Below, one piece after another: positions 25,679 through 33,409 of a stretch of 64,000 bases of DNA. The stretch is from Clostridia bacterium (lineage in GTDB: Bacteria > Bacillota > Clostridia > TANB77 > UBA1234). The stretch is from assembly GCA_017469545.1 (NCBI GenBank), contig JAFUGE010000006.1, forward strand, positions 31,167 to 95,166, written 5' to 3'. Positions within the stretch are counted from its first letter, which is position 1; every line of letters starts with the position of its first letter. The translations under genes were made by a program, and so were the position numbers. A model generated the notes under the pieces. The model searched no databases. It saw only the letters and a program-made list of their open reading frames with translations, and was not told where the DNA came from.

Positions 25679-26254
25679 ATGGAAGAAATCGTATTTGTAA
25701 CACATAACAAGGGAAAAGCAAAATCAGCAGAAAAATATTTTAAAAATTTGAAAATTAGTACCTATGATTTTGAATTGGACGAGCCTAGGAGTGATAGCTT
25801 GCAAGAAATTGCAACGGCGAAAGTAAAGCAGGCATATCAAGTGGTTGGAAAGCCTTGTATAGCTTTAGATACAGGATTTTTTATAGAAGAATTGAATGGC
25901 TTTCCAAGGGCATTTGTTAATTTTTCGTTAGATACAATCGGAATAGAGGGAATACTGAAATTAATGGACGGAAAAGAGAATCGCGCTTGCAAATTTGACG
26001 AGTGTTTAGCCTATTTTGATGGAAAAGAAATTCGATATTTTTATGGCAATCACCAAGGAAATTTAGCATATCAGCAGCAAGGAGAAGACAGAAATGGAAA
26101 GTGGTCTGATTTGTGGTATGTGTTCAAACCTAAGGGATTTGATAAGACATTGGCAGAAATGGACGACCAGGAAAGAGCTAACAGAAGCACCATTGATGGT
26201 TCGTATTCGGCATTAAAGAAATTTGCTGAATGGTATGAAGAGAACAACAAATAA
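25679..26254 (+). CDS. Ham1/RdgB-like non-canonical purine NTP pyrophosphatase
   Basis: This 191-residue protein has the Ham1 start FVTHNKGKAKSAEKYF, DELDEPRSDSLQEIA-like region (ELDEPRSDSLQEIATAK), PCIALDTGFFIEELNGFPRAF (D-x-G, G-F-P) and ANRSTIDGSYSALKKF at the end. It belongs to the family that removes ITP/XTP or dITP from the nucleotide pool. AGGAG at 25665-25669 gives a 9-base gap to the ATG at 25679; the ATG at 25670 abuts the site. It lies near two NUDIX genes and may join them in nucleotide sanitation. Confidence 0.85.
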   Translation: MEEIVFVTHNKGKAKSAEKYFKNLKISTYDFELDEPRSDSLQEIATAKVKQAYQVVGKPCIALDTGFFIEELNGFPRAFVNFSLDTIGIEGILKLMDGKENRACKFDECLAYFDGKEIRYFYGNHQGNLAYQQQGEDRNGKWSDLWYVFKPKGFDKTLAEMDDQERANRSTIDGSYSALKKFAEWYEENNK

Positions 26255-26287
26255 AATTTATGAGAAGATTTGCAAGGGAGGTAACTT

Positions 26288-26821
26288 ATGAAGTCAGAAT
26301 ATGAAGTGAGAGTGCTTGATATTGATTCTGAAAAGTTTATCAATGAAATTGAAAGTTTAGGGGCAACTTTTGTAAACAAATATGAGCAGAAGAGATATAT
26401 TTATGATTTTAATCCGAAGATTGATAACAAGTGGATAAGGCTTCGTACAGATGGATTGAAAACAACGCTTGCAATCAAAGAGTATCAAAGTTCCGAAGTT
26501 GGTGGAACAAAGGAGATTGAAATTGAAGTTTCGGATTTAGAAGACACCAATGAAATTTTGAATGAACTTGGCTATTTTAAGAGAAGCGTGCAGGAGAATA
26601 GAAGAATAAGATATATGCTAAATGATGTTGAGATAGATATTGATACTTGGCCACATTTGAATACATATGTGGAGTTTGAGGGAAAAAGTAAAGAGGCTGT
26701 ATTTGAAATTTTAAAAGTACTAAACATAGACGAAAAAGACGTTACTACGATGGATGCGCAAGATATTTATTTAGCTAATGGCTATACGCTAGAAGATATG
26801 AATGATTTGAGATTTGATTAA
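26288..26821 (+). CDS. CYTH-domain protein (CyaB/ThiTPase-like)
   Basis: This 177-residue protein has the CYTH signature YEVRVLDIDSEKFINEIES then KRYIYDF, WIRLRTDGLKTTLAIKEY (R-x-R and K-x-K basic walls), EIEIEVSDLE, EVEID and YVEFEGKS. The alternating E-x-E-x-K and R/K strands form the triphosphate tunnel. Family members are class IV adenylate cyclases, thiamine triphosphatases or polyphosphatases. GGGAGGTAACTT precedes the ATG at 26288. The substrate cannot be chosen from the sequence. Confidence 0.82.
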   Translation: MKSEYEVRVLDIDSEKFINEIESLGATFVNKYEQKRYIYDFNPKIDNKWIRLRTDGLKTTLAIKEYQSSEVGGTKEIEIEVSDLEDTNEILNELGYFKRSVQENRRIRYMLNDVEIDIDTWPHLNTYVEFEGKSKEAVFEILKVLNIDEKDVTTMDAQDIYLANGYTLEDMNDLRFD

Positions 26822-26874
26822 TAACGAAGAATAGTTAGCAGACTAACTATTTACAAAATTGAATAATGAATAAT

Positions 26875-26901
26875 TGTAGGGGCTGCGTATTACGCAGCCC
26901 G
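26875..26901 (+). repeat. Dispersed 27-base palindromic repeat, copy 1
   Basis: TGTAGGGGCTGCGTATTACG then CAGCCCG. GGGCTGCGTA and its complement form a hairpin. Variants of the same element occur at 39097, 40771, 41990, 49385 and 55097. Confidence 0.8.
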
Positions 26902-26959
26902 AATTGTATTTTATAACAATTGTGATATAATTAAGATAAATTTATGAATGGAGGTTTTT

Positions 26960-27532
26960 ATGGAGTTTGGAAATTTGAGGGAGGAGATTGAGAGGTTTAC
27001 CCCTTTTAATGAGCAGGAAGAAGCGGATAAGGTGTTTATGATTGAGTTTATCGATAATAATGAGGATTATCTTACTAGAAATAATTGCGTTGGACATTTT
27101 AGCGCTTCTAATTGGATTGTAAATAAGGATAGGACGAAGGTTTTAATGATTTATCATAATATTTATAATTCTTGGGCTTGGACGGGTGGACACGCTGATG
27201 GTGAGGAGAATCTTTTTAATGTTGCGCTTAGGGAAGCTACTGAGGAAAGTGGAATTAAGAAGCTGAAGCCATTATATAATGGGATTTTTAGTTTGGAAGA
27301 TTTGACTGTAAATGGACACATCAAGCGTGATAAGTACGTTTCTTCTCATTTACATTTGAATTGTACTTTTTTGTTTGAGGCTTCCGAAGAAATGGAGTTA
27401 AGAATAAAAGAGGATGAAAATAGCAATGTTCAATGGATTGATATTGATAAAGTAGTGGAATTGGTAAGTGAACCGCATATGAGACCAATTTATCAAAAAC
27501 TTATTGATAAAGTAAGGAACGTGATCGATTGA
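26960..27532 (+). CDS. NUDIX hydrolase
   Basis: This 190-residue protein has a NUDIX box GGHADGEENLFNVALREATE then ESGI (about 80-103), preceded by KVLMIYHNIYNSWAWTGGH. The C-terminal half reads NVQWIDIDKVVELV. TGGAGGTTTTT sets the ATG at 26960; the ATG at 26948 is part of the ribosome site. It is flanked by imperfect GTTAG...GACTAACTAT palindromes (26834 and 27544). The family hydrolyses nucleoside diphosphate derivatives. Confidence 0.82.
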   Translation: MEFGNLREEIERFTPFNEQEEADKVFMIEFIDNNEDYLTRNNCVGHFSASNWIVNKDRTKVLMIYHNIYNSWAWTGGHADGEENLFNVALREATEESGIKKLKPLYNGIFSLEDLTVNGHIKRDKYVSSHLHLNCTFLFEASEEMELRIKEDENSNVQWIDIDKVVELVSEPHMRPIYQKLIDKVRNVID

Positions 27533-27588
27533 AACTCAGAACGGTTAGTCGACTAACTATGGGGGAGAATATTAAAATAATGAAAAAG

Positions 27589-27616
27589 TCCACACAGAAA
27601 AATTTGTGTGGATTCT
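27589..27616. terminator. Bidirectional terminator between convergent genes
   Basis: TCCACACA (27589-27596) pairs with TGTGTGGA (27605-27612), with AAAAAG before and TTCTTTT after. It serves the NUDIX gene and the minus-strand gene at 27622. Confidence 0.75.
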
Positions 27617-27621
27617 TTTCG

Positions 27622-28188
27622 TTAAAATCTTTGTGGGAATTGTTTTACGATGCCATTTACGAAGAATTGTGACATTTTCAAGATTTCTTGTTGTACCATA
27701 TCGTAAGCCCTGATGTCTTCTTCGTAGTTTCCCTTTAGCCTTGCACTTACTTCGTTTGTGGTAAGTCTCAAATGGTCGTATAACATTTTTCTGATTTCTT
27801 CTCTGTGGTAATATGGATTGATATTGCTAAACGCGATTGCCATATCGTCGGCGTTTTGGTACCATCTTCTGTTTAGCAGCATTGCCTCTTGCTGTCTTCC
27901 ATTTTTTAATGCAACAATTAAGTCTTTTCCAATGACTAAATGCTCTGTTAATAATCTTTCGATTTCGCCTGCTACAGCGTCGCCGTAGTAAGGCATGAAA
28001 ACATTTGCAATGTCTCCGGGATTCCTTAATAGCCTAGCCTGCGTGGCATCTAAATCTTTTAAGTCTTCGGCAATGCTAATGAGAAGCATTCGCATCCACA
28101 TAATATGTTGTTCCCAAACCAAATTCATTTGTTCTAATAATTGAACTTGATTTCTGCTAATGCATTGATTTGAATTGATATTTTCCAT
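27622..28188 (-). CDS. Conserved helical protein, unknown function
   Basis: This 188-residue soluble protein is all helical: LVWEQHIMWMRMLLISIAED then LDATQARLLRNPGDIANVF and YYGDAVAGEIERLLTEHL. The same WEQH...T/MR..l.is...dl..l.....RLL.NP.D pattern occurs in a Firmicutes family that is sometimes mislabelled acetylglutamate kinase; it has no kinase motif. GGAGGTAACTG precedes the ATG. Function is unknown. Gene and spacing are convincing. Confidence 0.75.
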   Translation of the reverse strand: MENINSNQCISRNQVQLLEQMNLVWEQHIMWMRMLLISIAEDLKDLDATQARLLRNPGDIANVFMPYYGDAVAGEIERLLTEHLVIGKDLIVALKNGRQQEAMLLNRRWYQNADDMAIAFSNINPYYHREEIRKMLYDHLRLTTNEVSARLKGNYEEDIRAYDMVQQEILKMSQFFVNGIVKQFPQRF

Positions 28189-28333
28189 TACAGTTACCTC
28201 CTAGTAATAGAATATTAAGCGAAGGTAAAAAGTGTGATATTGACAAATTTTTTTGAATTTCAATATGATTTATGATTGGTTTTTCTTGTATTATTTTGCG
28301 AATATAGTAAAATGAATATATAAGGTGAAGTTT

Positions 28334-28540
28334 ATGAGGAAGATTTTAATTTGGCTGATTAGGGTTTATCAGAGTGTTCCGGGGAATTTTCATAATCATT
28401 GCAGGTTTGAGCCTACGTGCTCGAATTACGCGATTGATGCGATTAAGAAATATGGTTCTATTAAGGGCAGTTATCTAGCCATCAAAAGAGTGCTTAGATG
28501 CAGGCCTGGGGGCCCAGCGGGATATGACCCTGTGAAATAA
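28334..28540 (+). CDS. yidD: YidD membrane-protein insertion efficiency factor
   Basis: This 68-residue protein matches Yid[38 protein letters not shown], and ends [17 protein letters not shown]. Three conserved cysteines (HCRFEPTCS and LRC) are present. YidD helps YidC insert membrane proteins and normally lies in the rnpA-yidC region. Here it is apart from those genes and precedes a DUF1538 transporter. GGTGAAGTTT precedes the ATG at 28334. Confidence 0.92.
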   Translation: MRKILIWLIRVYQSVPGNFHNHCRFEPTCSNYAIDAIKKYGSIKGSYLAIKRVLRCRPGGPAGYDPVK

Positions 28541-28589
28541 TTATGATAGAGATTGTCAATACTAAGGAAGAATTTTTGGGGTGATTATT

Positions 28590-30083
28590 TTGAAAGATCA
28601 ATTGAAAGAGGCAGTGACATCCGTATTACCACTTGTAGTAATTATGATACTTTTATGTTTTATGATTTCGCCTTTTCCGGCGCATGCACTGATTTTATTT
28701 GCCGTTGGTGCCCTTTTGCTTATTTTAGGAATGGCGTTATTTACGAAAGGGGCAGAGACTTCAATTGAGGTAATTGGCGAAAGAATTGGTGTACATTTGA
28801 CGAAGACAAGGAAAATTTGGCTAATCATATTGGTTTCTGTTTTCATTGGAACTATTGCTACTGTGGCGGAGCCGGACTTAAAAGTTTTGGCAACGCAAAT
28901 TCCAAGTATCAATAGTACGGTTTTAATTTGGGTAGTAGCGCTAGGCGTGGGAATTTTTATGGCGATTAGCTTTTTGAGAATCATTTTGAATATTAAGTTT
29001 TCGCACGTGTTTACCTTTTTCTACGTGATACTTTTTGTCATAGCGATATTTGTGCCGTCGGAATTTTGGGCAGTGGCTTTTGATGCAGGCGGCGTGACGA
29101 CGGGGTCGATTACAGTTCCGTTAATGCTGGCGCTTGGTGCAGGTGTTGCTTCGATGCGTGAGAATCGAAAAAGTGAAAGTGATAGTTTTGGAATTTCTGG
29201 CATTTGCTCGATTGGGCCGATTATTACTGTGTTACTTTTAGGACTATTTTATCCTCTTGGCGAAACAACTTACGATGTGTTTCAAGTAAGTGAGTTTCAT
29301 AGTTTGGGTGCCCTTATCAAAGTGTTTTTAGAGGATATTCCGATTTATATGAAAGAAGTGGCAACATCATTGCTACCGATTGTGGCATTCTTTGCTATTT
29401 ATCAAGTGGTAGCACTAAAGCTTTCGAAGAAAGAATTAATTAGAATTGGTGTTGGATTGGTTTATACTTTTGTGGGTGTGACGTTATTTTTAACAGGGGC
29501 GAATGTTGGCTTTGTTCCGGTAGGAAACTTGATAGGAATGGAATTGGCAAGCTCTATGCCAGCCGTCCTGGTTGGTGTTATTGCGACAGTGATTGGCTAC
29601 TTTATTGCAAGGGCAGAGCCAGCGATTGTCGTGCTTAATAAGCAGGTGAATGATATTACAGATGGGGCGATTCCAGAAAAGGTAATGGTCGTTACGCTAT
29701 CTATTGGAATTGCGGCTTCTGTCACACTTTCTGTGATAAGAGTGTATACGGGAATTTCGCTGATGTGGTTTTTAATTCCGGGATATGCACTTTCGTTAAT
29801 CCTATCTTTTGTAGTGCCAGAAATTTTTACGGCAATTGCGTTTGACTCAGGAGGTATTGCTTCTGGAACGATTGAAGCAGCTTTCCTATCGCCATTTATC
29901 ATTGGTGTTTGCGAAGTTGTGGGAGGCAATGTGATGACGGATGCTCTGGGATTTCTAGGGATTTCGTCTTTGACACCGATTTTGAGTGTACAGGTGCTAG
30001 GCCTTATTTACATGATTAGGTCACGCAAAGCAAAGAGCCAAAAAACGGTAAAAGCCGGTGAAGAAGAAATTATTGATTTGTGA
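28590..30083 (+). CDS. DUF1538 integral membrane protein, tandem duplicate
   Basis: This 497-residue protein has about 12 membrane helices in two homologous DUF1538 halves, each containing a FDxGGxxxGxxxxP-like motif: AVAFDAGGVTTGSITVP in the first and IAFDSGGIASGTIEAAF in the second. The start is probably TTG at 28590, 8 bases after GGGGTG; the GTG at 28581 is part of that site. It ends just before a PII-like gene. The conserved Asp-Gly motifs suggest ion-coupled transport; the solute is not known. Gene order implies PII control of the transporter. Confidence 0.85.
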   Translation: MKDQLKEAVTSVLPLVVIMILLCFMISPFPAHALILFAVGALLLILGMALFTKGAETSIEVIGERIGVHLTKTRKIWLIILVSVFIGTIATVAEPDLKVLATQIPSINSTVLIWVVALGVGIFMAISFLRIILNIKFSHVFTFFYVILFVIAIFVPSEFWAVAFDAGGVTTGSITVPLMLALGAGVASMRENRKSESDSFGISGICSIGPIITVLLLGLFYPLGETTYDVFQVSEFHSLGALIKVFLEDIPIYMKEVATSLLPIVAFFAIYQVVALKLSKKELIRIGVGLVYTFVGVTLFLTGANVGFVPVGNLIGMELASSMPAVLVGVIATVIGYFIARAEPAIVVLNKQVNDITDGAIPEKVMVVTLSIGIAASVTLSVIRVYTGISLMWFLIPGYALSLILSFVVPEIFTAIAFDSGGIASGTIEAAFLSPFIIGVCEVVGGNVMTDALGFLGISSLTPILSVQVLGLIYMIRSRKAKSQKTVKAGEEEIIDL

Positions 30084-30091
30084 GGTATGAT

Positions 30092-30751
30092 ATGAAAAAT
30101 TTTGTTATGATGGTAACGATTGGTATGCGAAATGAAAGCGAAGTTATTCGTCAAATATTAGTAGATAATAAAGTGACAATGGCGCTTGCAAGGTTTGGAA
30201 GAGGGACGGCAACCAACGAAATTATGGATTATTTGGGAATGGAAGATAAAGAGAAGTGCGTGATTTTTAGTACGATGGCATATCAAAAATCCAAATTGGT
30301 GATGCGAGAAATCGGTGAGAAAAATACGACTGAAAAAAAGCATAAAATAATTTCCTTTACAGTTCCCATTACGAGTGTGGGGGGACAAAGCTCGATGGAT
30401 CAATTAATTGGAAATAGCAAAGAGGAGGAAGAGAAAATGGAAATGGATAAAAACAATGAAGTGATTATTGTGATTGCCAATAGAGGATATGTGGATTTGG
30501 TGATGGATGCAGCCAGAGACGCTGGTGCCAAGGGTGGAACAGTGGTACATGCAAGGGGCACAGGGCTTGAGCAATCGGAAAAGTTTTTTGGCGTGACGAT
30601 TGGCGCGGAAAAGGAAATGATTTATATTGTGACGAATAAGGAAACCAAATCGGGAATTATGAAAGCCATTATGGAAAAAGCGGGCAGCGGCACACCGGCA
30701 GAGGCAATTTTGTTCTCGGTCCCAGTAGTTGATGTGGAGGGAATTCGTTAA
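30092..30751 (+). CDS. PII-like regulator, tandem duplicate
   Basis: This 219-residue protein has two PII/GlnK-like ferredoxin folds. The first covers about 1-95 (VMMVTIGMRNESEVIRQILV, ALARFGRGTATNEIMDY), and the second 118-219 (VIIVIANRGYVDLVMDAARD, GAKGGTVVHARGTGLEQSEK, the T-loop region). The ATG at 30092 follows GAGGTATGAT. PII-like proteins bind nucleotides and dock on transporters or enzymes. Translated directly after the DUF1538 gene, it probably regulates it. Confidence 0.82.
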   Translation: MKNFVMMVTIGMRNESEVIRQILVDNKVTMALARFGRGTATNEIMDYLGMEDKEKCVIFSTMAYQKSKLVMREIGEKNTTEKKHKIISFTVPITSVGGQSSMDQLIGNSKEEEEKMEMDKNNEVIIVIANRGYVDLVMDAARDAGAKGGTVVHARGTGLEQSEKFFGVTIGAEKEMIYIVTNKETKSGIMKAIMEKAGSGTPAEAILFSVPVVDVEGIR

Positions 30752-30848
30752 TATTACGCACAGATTAAGAATATATTACAAAACCGTTACAACTATTGAA
30801 AAATTTATGAGACGCATATAAAATGAAGTTCAAAGGAGGGAAGGATAA

Positions 30849-31532
30849 ATGAAGAGAGGAATCGCAGTAATAATCATGTTAATATCGCTTATGAATTTGC
30901 TATGTTCTGTTGCTGTGGCTTCAGATATTTTTCCGGACTTAGCGATACAGCTGATTGACGAAAGAGGAAGACCAATTGTGGACAAAGATACCAAAGAGTA
31001 TGTATATGAAGATCACTGGGCTTCAAGAAGTATTGTAAAATCAGTTAGAATTGGCTTAATTGAAGGTTACCAAGAGGCGGATGGGACTTACGTTTTCAAA
31101 CCAGAGCAAGCAATTACGAGAGCCGAGTTTATCAAGATGGCGATGGTATTATCTACCAATAGAACGTTTGACTTTGATACGATTCCATCTGATATCAACC
31201 ATTGGGCTGGAAAGTATGTAAAAGTTGCTGAGATGCAAAACGTTGTGGAAAAGGGTGCCTATACGGTTGCTAATCTAGACGAGCCAATTACGAGAATTGA
31301 AATGATTTGTATCCTTTCAAGAATTCAAATAAACATGAAAGGCATTGAGCAAAATAGACAAGGAAATCTTCAGTATACTGATACAAATAATTTAACAGAA
31401 GAAGAAAAAGCCTTATTGTTGCACGCTGCTAAGTATGTGCTAATTAGCGATATGCTTGATACGACAACATTTAGACCAAACCAAAACTTAACAAGAGCAG
31501 AAGCTACTGTTGCAATTATGAGAATTTATTAA
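30849..31532 (+). CDS. Secreted SLH-domain protein
   Basis: This 227-residue protein has a signal peptide (GIAVIIMLISLMNLLCSVAVA) and three SLH repeats, e.g. YVFKPEQAITRAEFIKMAMV, LDEPITRIEMICILSRIQ and FRPNQNLTRAEATVAIMRIY. SLH domains bind pyruvylated cell-wall polymers in Gram-positive walls. It has no other domain, so it may be a minor S-layer or anchoring protein. AAAGGAGGGAAGGATAA precedes the ATG. Confidence 0.88.
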   Translation: MKRGIAVIIMLISLMNLLCSVAVASDIFPDLAIQLIDERGRPIVDKDTKEYVYEDHWASRSIVKSVRIGLIEGYQEADGTYVFKPEQAITRAEFIKMAMVLSTNRTFDFDTIPSDINHWAGKYVKVAEMQNVVEKGAYTVANLDEPITRIEMICILSRIQINMKGIEQNRQGNLQYTDTNNLTEEEKALLLHAAKYVLISDMLDTTTFRPNQNLTRAEATVAIMRIY

Positions 31533-31535
31533 GAT

Positions 31536-31660
31536 ACAAAGGATTTTGAAAGTACAAAAGAATGGAAATGTACGAAGGAATTTGAAGATACAAATGAGCA
31601 AATTTGCTAAGGTACAGAAGAATTTAAAAATACAAAAGAATTCTGATGTACAAAAGAAAA
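31536..31660 (+). repeat. Degenerate 18-base tandem repeats after the SLH gene
   Basis: About seven units of TACAAAAGAATTTGAAR (18-19 bases, one of 24) run directly after the stop. In the frame starting just after the SLH stop they read DTKDFESTKEWKCTKEFED, with stops further on. They may be a decayed coding repeat or a terminator spacer. Confidence 0.6.
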
Positions 31661-31664
31661 TATC

Positions 31665-31690
31665 AAAGGGTCGCTGATAGCGGCCCTTTT
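31665..31690. terminator. Terminator shared by the SLH and minus-strand coiled-coil gene
   Basis: AAAGGG-T-CGCT pairs with AGCG-G-CCCTTT around GAT, with TT after it. It sits just before the end of the minus-strand gene at 31694. Confidence 0.7.
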
Positions 31691-31693
31691 AAG

Positions 31694-33157
31694 TTATCTT
31701 TCATTGTCATGACTTTGTGATTTTATTTTTCGATGTCTTCTAATTCGTTTTATGAGAGTATTGCGATTGTTTCGTCTGTCCATTCTGCGAATTCTCATTC
31801 TAGTGTTATCTTTTGCGGGTTTGCTTTCTGGATGCAATTCTGCAACTGTTTTTTGAAAACCAATATGGAAAGTAAACGACTGATTAAAGTCTTTGTTAAA
31901 GTGTGGCGGGAATAGCTTCGCCTCATTACTAGTCGAGCCATTTACTTCATATTTATCTAGCGGATACATGTTATTTTCTAATACTTCTTTGATTTCTTCA
32001 CGAGTAATAGCAGTACGGATAGCTATCATTTTTTCTGTGCACAAGTCACTCTTTCCCGCTGCCAAATCATTTTTGAAATTTTCCAAAAGTTTTTTCTTAT
32101 GTTCTTTTAAATTGATATTATCTTCTGGTTTTAATATCTGCATTTTTTCAATCATTCTGAATTTTTCATTTAATACTACTTGATAGGCTCTTAAAGGACT
32201 ATTCGCGAAATGAAAAAGTTTATATCTTGTTTTCGTTAGAGTATCGGTGTAGAATTCACAATCAACAACTCTACCTTTTTTATCGAGTGTAGGCATGATA
32301 TAATTAAATGCAATTCCGCTGGCACCACGCATTTTACCACTTTGTTCGAATTCTTGAATACGTTCTTTTAGATAAGCATTATTATATTCGCCGATATCAT
32401 TGGATACAGGAATAGGGTGTGGAGCAGGAGGAGTGACAGAGGTAATATCATTTTGTTTTGGCGCAGGTGTCACATCTGTAACTATACGTTTGTCTTCTTT
32501 TGAAGTTTCTTTTTTAGTTGATTCCTTTGAATCCTTTTCCTTCGCTTCTTTCCTCTTTTCTGCAATCTTATTTTCTTTATCCGGTTTAAATACACCTTTG
32601 TACTTTTGCTTAATTTTACTTCTACTTAATTTAATTTCTTTTAGCGTTGGCAGCTCTTTTAGTTTTAATCTGATTTCTTTTAATTCTATCAGTATTTTTT
32701 CTAATTCGATTTGCTCTTCTTCGGATAATTCCCCCTCTTTGCTCTTCTCAAGAAGTGCATCTCTTCTAGCACGAAGCACTGCTGTTCTAGCGTTCAGCTG
32801 TCTACGTTCTGTTTCTTTTTTATCAAGCTCTTCCCAGTTTTTCTCTGCCTCTTTTTTATCTAATTCGTCTAAGGCGTCTGCAATATGACTATCTTCGGAA
32901 GAGGCATCAGGGCTAATTAATTCATCGCCTGGTATTGCTAGTATTTTTTCTAGTTCCTCTTTGCTAAGATTTTCTAGTGCTTCCGCGAACAAAAAATCTT
33001 TCACAGACATTTCAGTATGATACTGTTTCATTAGTTCTGCGAGTTCGTCTGGAAAATTCTCGGCAAACTTAGCGTCTTTGATCCCCATTATTTTTTGATA
33101 TTCTTTCAGCATTTCAGCAAGCTCTTCAGGAATGTCTGGATTTTTGTTTTCTGCCAT
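31694..33157 (-). CDS. Large charged coiled-coil protein, unknown function
   Basis: This 487-residue soluble protein begins MAENKNPDIPEELAEMLKEY with repeated acidic helices, has a long Lys/Glu-rich coiled coil (about 100-250), a Pro-rich linker (TPAPKQNDITSVTPPAP) and a C-terminal globular domain (about 285-480) ending in an Arg-rich tail (RMRIRRMDRRNNRN). No signal peptide or membrane helix is seen. GGGGGAC before the ATG at 33157 sets the start. I do not recognise the family; it could be a DNA- or scaffold-binding protein. Confidence 0.7.
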   Translation of the reverse strand: MAENKNPDIPEELAEMLKEYQKIMGIKDAKFAENFPDELAELMKQYHTEMSVKDFLFAEALENLSKEELEKILAIPGDELISPDASSEDSHIADALDELDKKEAEKNWEELDKKETERRQLNARTAVLRARRDALLEKSKEGELSEEEQIELEKILIELKEIRLKLKELPTLKEIKLSRSKIKQKYKGVFKPDKENKIAEKRKEAKEKDSKESTKKETSKEDKRIVTDVTPAPKQNDITSVTPPAPHPIPVSNDIGEYNNAYLKERIQEFEQSGKMRGASGIAFNYIMPTLDKKGRVVDCEFYTDTLTKTRYKLFHFANSPLRAYQVVLNEKFRMIEKMQILKPEDNINLKEHKKKLLENFKNDLAAGKSDLCTEKMIAIRTAITREEIKEVLENNMYPLDKYEVNGSTSNEAKLFPPHFNKDFNQSFTFHIGFQKTVAELHPESKPAKDNTRMRIRRMDRRNNRNTLIKRIRRHRKIKSQSHDNER

Positions 33158-33409
33158 AAAAAGTCCCCCCACCAATAAAATTATGTAATCTATTATCATT
33201 ATAAATGAATTTTAGCTGGAAAGCAAGAAATTTTGCAATAGTTATGTACAGCGGCCCTCGTGCTACTGGTGTAAATTAGTGTCGAATTGTGTCGACGTTT
33301 TCTTCTTGACAGACGTCTTGCACTATGATATTTATTTCTCAAGAATATTTTTTCTTTTGAGTAATTTCTAAAAAATTTCCCCAAAAAGTTGAATTAAAGA
33401 GGTGCGAAA

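Noticed and set aside
28553..28768. Frame overlapping the DUF1538 start
   Set aside because: Shadow in another frame of a gene with strong membrane-protein coding pattern.
32400..32888. 162-codon frame opposite the coiled-coil gene
   Set aside because: Ser/Phe-rich antisense mirror of a Lys/Glu-rich gene.
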